A DNA stretch of 64,000 bases from Oikopleura dioica (GCA_907165135.1 OU015568.1:2178501-2242500); one strand, 5' to 3'; positions 22,917-34,225 are shown, counted from the stretch's first letter. Notes: generated by a model not told the origin, from the letters alone. Numbers and translations: made by a program.

Positions 22917-24772
22917 ATGGGCTGTTCAGAATCTAAAAATATTGTTGAACCCTCCCTTGACGCTGCTCCCGAAGAAAAAGAGAAAACTGCTGCGAAAGAA
23001 CAAGAGAAAAAGACAGAAATTGTTCCGATCACAAGCAAAAACGCCAAAAGCCAAACAGATGAGCTGCCAGAGAATTTCCCGATTGAGGCAAAAGTAAAAA
23101 TTGTACAGTCCAAAGATGTTCAAACTCAAGAATCAAGGAATGGAGTTTTGATGCTTTGAGCACTCTCCGGTATTCTACTATAAAGAAAAACCCTATCAAA
23201 AGCACTTTTCAAAATTATCCAGTCACTCATTTCACCCCAAACGATTTTCTTCCTTTTGGATATGACCCGAAGGATCACATGATAAATGATGTCGATAAAA
23301 TACTTCAAGCGGAAGAAAAGACAGTTGTGAATCCCTTTCTTTATGTTGGAACTCTGGAAACTCCGAGATCCTCGATTAATGAAAGCAAAAATGACCAAAC
23401 GACACAAACTGACGAGCCTTTTATTCTGGAGAGCCAGAATAATGATTCGACGGAAGCACAAATCCTTAAATTAGCTGCACTGAATAAAACGCTCCAAACT
23501 CATGACAGCCACAAACACGGAACAATTGATGGCGACTACCAGCTCGCGTTGAAGCTGCAAGAAGAAGACTACAGTCAGCTTGATCGAATGGAAACAAGGG
23601 ATCTTATTCAAATTTCAAATCCCGGGAGGAGAGATACACCAGAAATTGAGGCTCCTGTTGAAAAGAAAGATCATTATCCATCGCTTGAAGAACCAGCTGG
23701 CGTGAGAAAAATGTACTTGGCACAAGGCTTCAAAGACTATCATATTGAAGCGCTTTTTCGTCATAATTTTTACAGGGCGTTTCATCCTGGCACTAAATCT
23801 TTAACGTTGAGGTAATTAAAGAGCCATAGTTGTTTTTATTGATTTCTAGCATGATGTTGTGTGATCAAGCTCAAGCGAGTGCCGACCAGCAAGCGGAAAT
23901 GAATGTTATGGGCCATGTTACTGAAAGAAAAGGAGCCGGGGAAAACCTCCATTTTTGTCATTACGAGTATTATGCGAAATCTCCATCAAAAATGACTGTG
24001 GGTGGAACCGACCGCTTTTATGGCGAAGTGACTGATTTTCTGAAAGGATTCAATCATGAAACAAAGATGCCCGATAAAAGCACATTCTTAAAATGGGGTC
24101 ATTACAGTCAGTTGATTTGGAAAGACACCTTTGAAATGGGGGTCGGATTTGCCAAATTCACGGACCCGATAAAAGCTGGCTACCCAATGATCGTCACTTA
24201 TCGGTACCGCTCTCACGGAAATTTCAATGACCAATATCCAACGAAATGCTCATTGCCGCAAAAATCTCTTTCTGAAATCAAAGAGATAATTAACCAGTGG
24301 CAAGAAAGAAGAGTTAATGCAATTATTGATGACGAAGAAGCGCTTGACTCGAAATTCAGAAGACATGGTATTCAGGAATGGCAAATTGACGCGTGGAGAC
24401 ATTTCAATGGCATACGATACAGTCAAGGTCTACCACCTGGTGATTATAAATTTCAAATTTGGAATATTTAATTATTTTTAGTCATGCTTGATGTTGATCT
24501 TTGTGTTCAATGCTGCACAAATGATGGAAAAGGATATTGGTCAATGTGGACGACGGCTTCTTTAGAGGGGAAAAGCTTGGATCGATTCGTTCAAGGTTGA
24601 TTATATTACTACTATTATTTTATTGTTAAAAATATTCCTTACCAAAGATTACTTTACGAACCAGGCGAAAGAAATCTTCAAACAAGAGGCCGACTTGGCT
24701 TTCACTTCCTTTGGGCTTGCTGTTGAAATTCAACCAAGAAAAACAGAACTAAGATGTCGTTTCAGTAACTAA
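22917..24772 (+). CDS. Lipid-anchored-type protein with two CAP domains
   Basis: Exons 22917-23093, 23138-23811, 23850-24439, 24482-24595 and 24648-24772 give 559 residues, all GT-AG and phase-consistent. The N-terminus MGCSESKN fits N-myristoylation plus palmitoylation; GAPR-1/GLIPR2, a CAP protein, is anchored in a similar way. Residues about 60-250 are low-complexity. Domain one reads HNFYRAFHPGTKSLTL...LCDQAQASADQQA...GAGENLHFC...WGHYSQLIWKDTFEMGVG, a near-complete CAP core with its His and Glu residues. A degenerate second copy follows (WRHFNGIRYSQGLPPV...LCVQCC). There is no signal peptide, so it is probably a cytoplasmic-face membrane protein. An AATAAA lies at 24784-24789. Confidence 0.85.
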
Positions 24773-25479
24773 TTTTTATAATGAATAAATGTTAGTTTTA
24801 CAAGTTTTTGTTGATTACAACGCTTACTCGAAAGCTTGAAAATGCCACTTGCGATCACGTGAAATCTTAGTAAGATACTTGTCAGCTTGAACAACAGCAC
24901 AAATCCGAGTAATCATGCCGGCTTTTATCGTGACTACAACGGCAGGTTTACTACGCAGCCATTTTAGGAGAAGATCACTTCTCCTTGCTGTCAATTCTTA
25001 GCGGTTGTCAGTAATTCTGTCAGGTATTCATGGTTAACCAACAATTATTGAGAGAATATAGTCTGCATTTTATAGATAAAGAAATGGTCACAAATTCTGA
25101 CTACAAAAATACGTATTCTCATTCATCGGAGAATCAATATTTTTTTGTGAAATTGAACAGATGAAATAATTTTCTGTTCTCTGATGAGTAGAACATAGAG
25201 AGGGGTTATCATTCGAGCCTTTGATTCGAACCATCCAATATCTCTAGAATCGTGTTTAGTGAGTAGGGTAAGGAACTGGGAACTCTTAAAAGAGGTCTGG
25301 GGGGTTTCGCCCCTCGAGTTAGGTTTAGGGTAAGGGTTAGAGGCAGCTCGAATGATAACCCCTTACTACCGAATAGAACCTATTGGTGGATTCGCAAAAT
25401 ATGTAAAAGCAATTGACAATGTACATTTTATTATGATTATTTGTACAGAGAATATAAAACAGAGATATGTTCAATTTTG
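24773..25479. other. Intergenic with a MITE-like element
   Basis: Between convergent genes. Holds the 163-bp inverted-repeat element at 25201-25363 and a polyadenylation signal at 24784-24789. Nothing else supported. Confidence 0.5.
25201..25363. mobile_element. MITE-like element with telomere-like core
   Basis: Perfect 18-bp terminal inverted repeats (aggggttatcattcgagc at 25201, its reverse complement at 25346-25363). Inside, 25318-25342 reads ttaggtttagggtaagggtt, close to degenerate TTAGGG repeats. No target duplication is clear. Confidence 0.65.
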
Positions 25480-25776
25480 TCAATGGAACGATTTTTGGCA
25501 AGAACATGCATCTATGAAATCCACTCCGATCAAGTTTCCAAGATTATTGGCTAAGTAGACTCGGTGAATTTCGGTCGGCAAGCATGGTTTCTTACAGTAT
25601 GATTTGTTGTAGAAACTAAATTGGAATACTCAAATTGCTGCAAAACATAAGAAAAGAAGAGCTTACATTCCAGATTCACGAACAGGCTTCCAGTGAACTC
25701 TGCATTTGCCACAAGATCGCAAGATTGCACCTTCGTTGAAATTAATAGTTAAAAAGAAAATGAATAAAATTCTCAT
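25480..25776 (-). CDS. Tiny secreted Cys-rich protein, paralogue of 27393-27679
   Basis: Exons 25667-25776 and 25480-25615 give 81 residues: signal peptide MRILFIFFLTINF, then CGKCRVHWKP, SYCKKPCLPTEIH and DFIDACSCQK. The plus-strand paralogue has CNSCQVQYQA, SYCAYPCSTQQSH and DVIDSCACQ at the same positions, and the first exon is 110 nt in both, which decides for this start over an in-frame ATG at 25788. A TATA box lies upstream. Seven or so cysteines suggest a disulfide-stabilised extracellular peptide; function unknown. Confidence 0.75.
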
Positions 25777-25823
25777 TTTATAATTCATGAATGATTTAAG
25801 TAAGAGAAGAACATCAAGTTTCC

Positions 25824-25830
25824 TTTTATA
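25824..25830 (-). promoter_or_regulatory. TATA box
   Basis: TATAAAA on the minus strand, about 50 nt upstream of the start codon at 25776, in the position expected for a TATA-driven promoter of that small secreted gene. Confidence 0.55.
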
Positions 25831-27330
25831 CTGATAAAAACCACGGAGACCGCCAGCGCCCTCCCGTATCAAGATGACATCGACGTAAAAATACGGGATA
25901 TCTCACGTTATCCGACCTTTACTCATGCGCTGCTAACTTTGGACAGAAAATGAACCTTTGCAGCTTTCTTGGGAGTTTTCAGTTTCGGACAACACTATCG
26001 GCGGCAACAAGATTTTCTACGAAAATAATGTCCTATTTTTTGTCACATATTGGGTCACATTTCGGAAGAAAATTTGAATCATTCAAAATTACCCCTATTT
26101 TGTGCAAAACGGGCTTCCTTTGAAGTCGGCGGGAGGGTTAACTAGAGTACTAATCAAAATCGGGCTTTCAGAGGCATCACAGAAAGGTTTAAACTTTCTT
26201 TTGACATATAAGGAATCTTGAACAACCAAAGTAAAGGTACCTATACCGGGAACAAAAGTTGGCTAAAAATCGTTGTTGACACCCTTAATTCACATTTTTG
26301 CTTCTTGATTTTCAATTTACATTTCAATTTGAAAGGGGCGACTTTCTAGAAGTAAGACTTTCTGGAATATTAGATTTTCTGGAATTCCAGAAAATCGCCT
26401 TTTCCAGAAAATCTAACTTCCAGAAAATCGCCTCTCTCAGATTCTAAAAATAGGAACTGAGATTTCTTTTTTTAGATTTTTTGTACTGTGGGCAGATTTG
26501 ATAATCCCGAGAATTATGACTGATAGTCGTAAAATTTTCCTGGAGGAAATAATCCTGGAAAATTGGCACCCATTAGGACTCTGATCGCAGGTGACATCAT
26601 GACGAATACAGACCGATTGTAACGTAAGAGTTACGTCGTAGCGGACATTTTGACGTTGTACGTAAGAGCTTCATTCTAACATTTCCGAAACGACCGGAAG
26701 GGCACTTTAAGAAGTCAGGCTAATCAAGTTGACTTTTAACTTCCCTTTAGCACATATCTATGTCTACAAATGTACGTCAAAAAGGATAGTAAAGACCTCG
26801 TTTGGTGGGGTGAATCGCGAATGACTCAAGTTTTAATATTCATGCATCCATATAAAGAATAATATCATAGACTAGCCGACGGTATTCAGCTCTTAAAGAA
26901 TACATTTATGACCAGAAACGAGTGGAGGACTCTCGCCCAAGTGGACTCTCGCCCAAGTTGGGCGAGAGTCCTTTTGGGCAAGAGTCCATGTGGAAATTTT
27001 CAACAATGAGAAACATTTCGATCTAGTGGGTTTATGCAGAATTTTTATTCTCGTTCATGACTCAAGGATCCATGAGTCAAGAGGTTGACAGGAACAGTAT
27101 TTACAGTATCTAAAAAAGAGTTACAAGTCCCTGAAACTAAGCATAAGCTGAGATTTTTGAAATTCTCTATATGAAGATTCATTGGAAAGATGACTAGCCT
27201 CTACCCTATAGAGAAATTTTGGTCTCTATTTCATTTTAATTAAGTAAATACGAAACATATGACACAACTTATCCTCCTTTAAAGCGCCTTGCGCCTCATA
27301 ATTGAGGGCGCCCCCGGTCATTTTACGCCC
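25831..27330. other. Intergenic with small palindromes
   Basis: 1.5 kb between divergent paralogues. Contains a palindromic agattttctggaa/ttccagaaaatct patch (26370-26400) and a hairpin with three copies of ggactctcgcccaag (26927-26971). No gene supported. Confidence 0.5.
26943..26971. repeat. Perfect hairpin
   Basis: ggactctcgcccaa is followed by its reverse complement ttgggcgagagtcc, separated by one base. A direct copy of the left arm precedes it at 26927-26941. Confidence 0.7.
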
Positions 27331-27338
27331 TATAAATA
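27331..27338 (+). promoter_or_regulatory. TATA box
   Basis: TATAAATA, 55-62 nt upstream of the start codon of the small secreted gene at 27393. Confidence 0.6.
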
Positions 27339-27392
27339 CGGACTATCACCGTTCTATAATCACAGAACAACAAAAAGTTCAATAACAAAAAA

Positions 27393-27679
27393 ATGCTTGT
27401 TTCGAATATTGTCGGACTTTCAGCCACAACTCTTGCCGCCAGTTTGGGCAGCCAATGCAACTCCTGCCAAGTTCAGTACCAAGCTAAAATCGACCATGGA
27501 ATGTAAGTCGCTTTCATATCTCTTGGACTTTGGTTTAATTTCTTCATTTCAGGATGTACATACAGTCTTACTGTGCCTACCCATGCTCTACGCAGCAATC
27601 TCACACGGAATTCTACATGGTCAACTTTGAACTCGTCCCGGTAGATGTCATTGACAGCTGCGCATGTCAGCTTCTTTGA
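27393..27679 (+). CDS. Tiny secreted Cys-rich protein, paralogue of 25480-25776
   Basis: Exons 27393-27502 and 27553-27679 give 78 residues. Signal peptide MLVSNIVGLSATTLAASLGS; then CNSCQVQYQAKIDHGM, SYCAYPCSTQQSH and DVIDSCACQLL. One GT-AG intron of 50 nt splits the ATG codon, at the same place as in the minus-strand paralogue. No named family recognised. The pair are divergent and about 1.6 kb apart. Confidence 0.75.
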
Positions 27680-28069
27680 ATTCCTTTTTTTGTAATTTTC
27701 TTTACTGTCAAACTGATATCTGTACAGACCAAAATAAAAACCGTCCATTTCTTAATACGATCATTCTTCTACGACCAGGCTCTTCAATATCTGATTTTCT
27801 CCCGATAAAAGAGTTCGTTTTCTCAGATAATGAGGAATGACGATAATTTCGGGCATTAAATTTCCTTCGGGCATGACCCGGTTATTTTTGGGTGTCCATT
27901 GTCTTCTGATAAATGCTCAATTAGATGAATCGTTTTGTCATTTATTTTCTAAGATGGCTTTTAACTGCTTCCTCGTGACGTTACCTCAGGAGAATTTTCA
28001 ATACAAACGCAACATTTTATTCAAGCAACAAGTTAACAATCAGTATTTGAGACATAAAATTGAAAGATT
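27680..28069. other. Intergenic, between convergent genes
   Basis: 390 bp separating the small Cys-rich gene from the 3' end of CPT2. Nothing supported. Confidence 0.4.
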
Positions 28070-31000
28070 CTAGAGTTGTTCAGCTTCAACAGCGTCCATC
28101 ATATCTTCAAAGACTTGCAAGAGCAGTTTTCTGAACTCGTAAACATCCGCTCCCTCGTCCTTAAAAAAAGTATCATCGTTGTTGATTTCAAGATTTCAAG
28201 AAAGATACCTTGAATCCGGAGATGGAGACACCAAGCCAATCGGGATAAACGATGTAGCCGAGTCCGAAGCCGCCTTCAAAGAGAGATTACAGATAAAAGA
28301 TATGTTTTAATTGCTTTCTAAAGTACAAATTGAGTGGAAAGAATTTCGATTTTAATCTTCTTGAGAGCAATTTTTATGGAGCTAATCCGATCTTGATATG
28401 ACAAGGCATACTAAAACGGAGAAACAACTTGGTCATATTGCGCTACTAAATTTATGTATAATTCAGAAAGATGCTTTCTTTTCTGTCAAAAAATCTGACC
28501 TGGTACAACAGGGGCAAATGCTCCCAACGAGACAGCGTCCGAGTTCAACGTCGAGGTCGAAAGTGGAAATTCGAAGAGGCCTTGGAAAGTTTCTGTGTTG
28601 AAAACATCGTGTTCGGTAAGAGAATTTTTCTTTGCCTGTTTTATGTGTTCAATTCACGGGCTCACTGGGAAAGTGTTAATCCAGATAGTAAACGAGTCAA
28701 AATTTTGAAGGAGGATAGATATTTAATGTCAAGGTTTTGGGAGAGAGAATTTTTTCTCCGAAAATAACGCAAAGGTGGAAAAAATGGTAAAAAAGCTGTC
28801 TTTTGAACTACGCCCCGAACCAAGGGGCTATTCAAAGGAAAATATATTGAACAGTTCCTGATGCCTCATTCCAAAAATATGTCTGTCCCATCCATTTCCA
28901 CCGAGGCATTCTTTTGTTTGCTAAAAATTTTACTATCTACGAGAATATCTAATGACTTAATTACTTTATTATGTCTTTTGATCGCAGCTCTGATCGCAGC
29001 AGCAAATTTCTTCTTGTTTTCAACCTTGCTCATGTCTTCCTAAATTATACTTTGATCAAGCTTATCTCGTAATATAATGATAATATAATATTATCAGCGT
29101 ACATGAATGTAAATTCTAGCAGCAGCTTGGCCCTCTGCGGTGCATGGACGAATACATTCGGTTCGTCCATGCTTGAATGAGGATAATGATGCGGATTCAT
29201 ATGCTTATTGCGGGCTTTTATTGTGTATGTCCGCAATAAAGATCAAAGTCTTGCTTTAATTTCATTGTAGAGAATCTCATACTTCTACCAGGTAGGTATG
29301 TTCTAGTGTCATCATACATCTCCGAAAAAATAGACACCATATTCCGTATTCTTGTAAGACAAACATTTTCTTCATATAATATTCCACAAAAATAGACACT
29401 CTTTTCTTTTTATAAACAAAATGTAGAGTACGAATAATCCTCGAATTTGAATAATTAAAAGAAATAATCAGAAAATTGTTGAATCAAAATTTCGAAACTT
29501 TTGGCCCGGTTCCTGACACAGGATGACCGTAATACTTTGTCCCAGTGATCATCAGCCCCAGTTGGCAGAAACCGTCTGCTCCTAGCTTTTTGCTCAACAT
29601 CCAGTTTCGGTTGAGTGGATGGCTGAAGATATCCTTCGTTTCCTGCGCCTCTAGAATTTGGCGATAATGAGAAAGATGAAGAGAGAAGAGTACCCTGGTC
29701 GTAGTAGAACTCATTCATCGCAGCAGGAGCCTTGCCAAGTGGCATGACGCAGCATTGAAGTCGATTCCATCTTTCATCATGCGCCGCTTGAGCTTCGTCG
29801 ATTCGACTTTTGATTTCATCGTTGAGCTTGAACTCGATTTCAACCGCTTTCGACACCTTGTCGGTTTTGAAATCCCGGTTCAAAATGCAAGTTTTATCAG
29901 CAAGTGTTTCTTCGATATAATGATTGATCTTGTTCATGTAGCTGAGAACAGCTGCTCCATCGCCCCAGGCGTGTTCGAAATTGACGCCAGGAAGGGCACA
30001 CTTGCCCATGACAATTTGGATGGATTTGTCGTGCCAGCGATTCTTAGCTTTTCAATGGTTTTAGACAGGTTATTTCTGGAAAAGTCTTGCTTTTGGGGTC
30101 GTTTCTGATTCAATGAATAGACAACTTTGATAACACGATTTGATCAGAGAGACATGAAGACGACATGAAATAAGTTCTAAAGAACTCGCGTCGAGAAATT
30201 TTTCGAAAAGGATAAAAATATGATGAAAGACTTGGATCATAACATCAAACTGAGAATTTACCAAAGCAACACAGTCTTAACCATTTCCTGGGCCACTGTA
30301 AGTCTCCGAACAACACTCCCCAGCATCGTTGTAGGCATAATTGTCAAGCGTAAAGCAAACCATACTGTGATCCACTGCATCCAGCGCCTCTTGATTTCCA
30401 TTTTCAACGAGCATTTGCCGCGTTTCTGCCCAAAAATCTCGCTCAGCAGAAGAAAGCGGGCAAATGGAGTCTTGATTGAATCCGCGGGCGTCGCCATCAG
30501 CTTGGATTGCCGCGAAATCAGCGAAAATGTCCTCCTGTGATTTTACGTTCCAGTTCGAGTCGAAGAGGTCGATTTTGTAAAAGCGACCACAGTAGAGGAC
30601 TGTTGCATGGCGAGTTTCGAGGGGACCGCGTTGGATACGATCGATGTCCTTTTCTGGAATTCGGGTGCTGAACATGATGTTTTTGTACTTTTTTCGAGCA
30701 TTTCAAATCGAGAAGCCGCTTGCGGCTTCGAGTTTTATTCAAAAAAAGCCGCGCGAAGCGCGGCTCAATATTTTTCTTTCTTGAATCCCTTTTTTAGATA
30801 TCTCTTTTATGATGCTAATTTCCAATTTGTTTTAGCTCTTTCCTGAGACATGTCAATCGGAAAGCTCATATTCATCGCATATGGCAAATATTTCATGCTT
30901 TGGTTCTCGATTCCCTTCGATTTCCAAGAAATTCTTGTGCTTGGAAGCCATCTGGCGAGAAAATCAGCTTTCGGACTTGGCTTGCCTTTCATATGAAAAA

Positions 31001-31569
31001 CGTCAGGCTCGAGAAGGTGGTCTTTGAGAGTGAGGTAGAATTTTGCCGAAGCCCAGGCGATTTGAGCAGCGCGCTGGAATTGAAAGGGTCGGAATGGTGG
31101 GGTCTAAAATGAAGTAACGACTGTAGTTCTTCGTTAAGATAGATACCTGTCCCGCGTCAGTCAAAACGACAGTAGGATTGTAGTTCATCGGAAGAGGTCT
31201 CCTGTCACGAAGGTACATTTCTGTCCATGGTTTATTCAAAAAATTAGAATTTTTGAAATTCTGCTCGTCATCGTCTCGTAAAAGCTGGTCAAGTTTAGGT
31301 CCCTCGGAGGCGACAAAATCGGCCCAGAGCTTTTCGAAATTTGCGATTTTTTCAGCAGTGAATTTTGGATGACCTTCAAGAGCTTTTACTGCCTCTCGGA
31401 TTTTCTTGTCAGTCTGCGCTAGGGGTGGAATGGCCATGCGCGGGAGTGAGTCTTGGAAATGAAATGTTGGCAGCTTGGCATTTTGAATGTGCTTCTCTGG
31501 GTCGTACTTTGGTCTGAGAGACCTTTCTGTGCTTGAGAAATTTCTCGAATGGACAATCGTTCTCCTCAT
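28070..31569 (-). CDS. CPT2: Carnitine O-palmitoyltransferase 2, mitochondrial
   Basis: Eleven exons: 31147-31569, 30843-31103, 30282-30687, 29694-30047, 29513-29650, 29103-29203, 28965-29039, 28859-28920, 28500-28635, 28209-28273, 28070-28159; about 703 residues against roughly 660 for vertebrate CPT2. CPT2 regenerates acyl-CoA from acylcarnitine on the inner mitochondrial membrane. Visible family features: FQDSLPRMAIPPL, PLDMSQ-like FPIDMSQ, NRWHDKS, the catalytic histidine in VNFEHAWGDG, YESAS with FKHGRTECIRP, GWDRHIFGMR, STST and FGLGYIVY. The first residues are basic and Ser-rich, as in a transit peptide. Introns 2 and 5 are GA-AG and intron 8 is GG-AG by best fit. Exon 9 contains an apparent 1-base deletion at 28560-28562 that shifts the frame just before STST. 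Confidence 0.92.
28558..28563 (-). other. CPT2: Apparent 1-base frameshift in CPT2 exon 9
   Basis: Upstream of this point the family-like frame is KILLPNTMF...SNFHF; downstream it is STSTLNSDAVSLGAF, one base out of register. A single extra T within the T-run (A-run on the plus strand) would join them. The total exon length is also one base short of a multiple of three. An assembly indel in a homopolymer is as likely as a real mutation. Confidence 0.65.
30688..30842 (-). other. Non-canonical GA-AG intron carrying palindromic repeat
   Basis: CPT2 homology fixes the boundaries: FPIDMSQ ends at 30843 and YKNIMFSTR begins at 30687. The minus-strand intron starts gaaagagc and ends aaaaag; no GT donor fits the frame. 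It contains a GC-rich palindromic repeat copy (30707-30766). Confidence 0.75.
30707..30766. repeat. GC-rich palindromic repeat copy in CPT2 intron 2
   Basis: Module A (gagaagccgcttgcggcttc) followed by module B (agccgcgcgaagcgcggct), the same modules and order as in the cyclin-like gene intron 9. Confidence 0.8.
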
Positions 31570-33207
31570 TTTCGCTCTCTAGAAATTCGAAAAAAAATCG
31601 AAAAAGTTGAGGTGTTTATTGAAAGAATCCGTAATCAATTTGTAGATTTTGTAAAATATTGACACAACCGGGCAAAGTCCAAATATGGCGTGCCTTGGAA
31701 TTTGGTGACTTTTTTTTCTTTTTATTCGACCTTCACCCCGGCTGCAAGGTCTCTGTGCAAGGTTCTTTTTGACCGAAAATTATGATTGATGATGACAAAG
31801 TTCAGTTTTTGAACCCGCATAATCGTTTGTTTTTGATATCCCTGAATGAATGCAGGAATATTTTTATTGCAAATTATGCAAAACTTTTCTGGTTGGGCGA
31901 TTTTATGACTGCTTATGCACATTATTCTAGGCAGACATATTCATTTGAACTTTCTACTTCCTACGAGAATTTAAGGCTCTTATTGATAGATTCTTTATTT
32001 ATGTAAAATGTCTTCGAGATGCTGCGGAAATCCACATTAATCCTTTTACAGCATCGTTCGTTCGAGACATGCATGCTGCCAATTATGATAAGCTCTATTA
32101 TAAAAGATTATAAAGGCTGATACGCCGCCAGCGGAGAATATAAAATGAGAATAATCTAACACGCTTCCTTTGGTGAATGTTCCATACGCAGAGAACCCTC
32201 GTGTCAAGTCGTCAATTTTGATGAGATGCAATACTTTTCCACGGCCATCATGGTGGTTTTTATGAAAGCGAATAAATTTTCTTCTTTAGGCCTCCTTAGA
32301 CCTCATTATATGATTTTGAAAAGGGAATAAAGAGGAAAAAATTATTCAAAAAAGTGATTTGGCTAACCATCATGGTCGATTCAACTGAAGCATTTTCTAG
32401 AGCTCGTCGAACTTTTTACGTGAGTTTTGCTCGTTGACGATGATAATTGATTTTTCTAGTTTTACGACGGACTTGGGAAGATGTTCAATAACATAAGAAT
32501 GAATGAAGTTGAAAAGGCAAGTCGGCCTTGAAAAAAATGAGAGACGGTCATAATCGCAAATTGCAAAAAATATGACATTATCTTCCAACCTAAAAGCGCT
32601 GTCCACAATCGGATAATAACCCTATCAAGAAAAGATCTAATGCACCGTCAAAACAGTCACTGAGAAATTATTGACGTCAGCAAATATGTCTCTAACAAAC
32701 TATACAACATTCTCCGATTATGCGAATTATACTTTAGTCCTACCAACCAAGCTACAAGCATGCAGCTCACACTTCAACCTTCAACCGAGCTCAGATGAAT
32801 CCCGATTTTCCTCGCCAAAGTATCTCGAAGAAAAAATGGAACTCGCAAAATCTACGAGTTCAAAATCTAAGAGCTCTGAAATAATTTATTTTATTTCAAT
32901 AAAATAATAATACGATAATCGTTTTTATTCATCAATCAAATAAAAATTTACGAAATAATGATTTGACCGGCTTAATCGAATCTAATGTAAGAATTACATA
33001 TTGATGTTAATAAAATCAATCAAGAGTTTAATCCGATAATGAAAGAAAGATATCGGTGGATCGGCCAATTAGTCAATCAAAAATGAAGCTCATTCAACCG
33101 ACGAGTCTACTTTCTTTCTAAAATACAGTTTCCCTCATAGGATCACTCAAATGTCCCCTTTTTCTGATCCAATTACTATCGAAGTAAAATAACGAAATCA
33201 TCAATAA
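31570..33207. other. Intergenic, uncertain open frames
   Basis: No gene I can support. Minus-strand frames at 32046-32231 and 32397-32606 and a plus-strand frame at 32671-32907 (ending at an AATAAA near 32898) have no recognised motif and no clear splice partners. Any of these could be an exon of a lineage-specific gene. Confidence 0.4.
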
Positions 33208-33437
33208 ATGCTGCTTTCGTTCATTTTCGCAGATCAAGAAGATTTCGTTAAAGCTGCTTATCAATTTTCAATTTTCAAGAGGGAAAATATGACTCCTCAG
33301 TTTTTCACAGAGAGGTACTGTTACTGTACGAGATGAAAAGAAAAATTGATTCTAGCGAGCTTTGGAACGCAAGTGTCGACTTGCAGTTTCAGATCACGAT
33401 GGAAGGTCTGATACAATCGATAAGTACGGTTTTTTGA
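33208..33437 (+). CDS. Possible small two-exon secreted protein
   Basis: Exons 33208-33314 and 33356-33437 join through a GT-AG intron of 41 nt into about 62 residues, beginning MLLSFIFADQEDF and containing WNASVDLQFQ with a possible N-glycosylation site. The intron length and phase behave like real introns in this window. There is no homology and no TATA box, so this is tentative. Confidence 0.3.
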
Positions 33438-33584
33438 GCGTGGCTGAAGGCTGAAACTTTTTTAGTTACATTTTTGGTATCGGTTATTTCATCCTTGTGC
33501 CTGTCGCTTTTGATTATGTGCAGATTCAATACAAAGATGTTTTTCAATATTCTCAGGATATGAGTAACATAAAACAACATAAAA

Positions 33585-33847
33585 CGGGGTGGTGTCTGGA
33601 ATCGACAAAAAATCCCGACAAAAATTTTCAAAAAAAAGACACTTCAGAAAAAAAACTCTAAAAATTTTTTTGGGAAATTTTTTTTCTTAAAACTATGCAG
33701 AATTGGCTTTTTAGGCCACAATTGACATTTCTATGCAGTTTTGAGGAATTTACGTTAGCCAAGCAGATAATGGTGCGCCATTGAAATATACATGAAAAAA
33801 ATGAAAATTTTTGTCGGAATTTTTTGTCGGTTCCAGACACCTCCCCC
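33585..33847. mobile_element. MITE-like element with 6-bp target duplication
   Basis: Imperfect inverted ends of about 48 bp (ggtgtctggaa...gacaaaaa at the left, matching the reverse complement at 33797-33847). It is flanked by direct ATAAAA copies at 33579-33584 and 33848-33853. No coding capacity. Confidence 0.7.
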
Positions 33848-33853
33848 ATAAAA

Positions 33854-34225
33854 GAGCAATCATTGATTACTAGTCGATGGTTATACTGATGTTCTAAAAT
33901 CAAAACTCATCAAAAAGATACATCATTCTCCGGAAAAAGGAGCAGCTTCACAAAACCGACTCCATTTCCCGCCGGTAGTTTCACCTTCGCTGCAGGGCTT
34001 CGCGAGAAAGGTCAAGAATCTAAGTCCGTTCTTTTGTTTCTCCTCCAAGCTCCGCACCGCGCTGCGTTAAATTGCGTTTGTTAGTTTTTATGACTCAAAA
34101 TACCAACATGAATTTTTCCCTCAATTAAAGAAAGCCCATTTTACTTATTATCTTCGTTTCTTTGCTTTTTGGAAATAAAAAGAAGGCACCGAAAAGGCGC
34201 GGAATCGTGCCCCGGGCTAGAACTC
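33854..34225. other. Intergenic upstream of MFSD10-like gene
   Basis: No gene; leads into the TATA box at 34226. Confidence 0.4.

Noticed and set aside
29455-30009. Open frame suggesting that CPT2 ends early, with a truncated acyltransferase.
   Set aside because: The frame reads through the exon 4 donor. The remaining exons, including GRTECIRP, GWDRHIFGMR and STST blocks, are present down to 28070.
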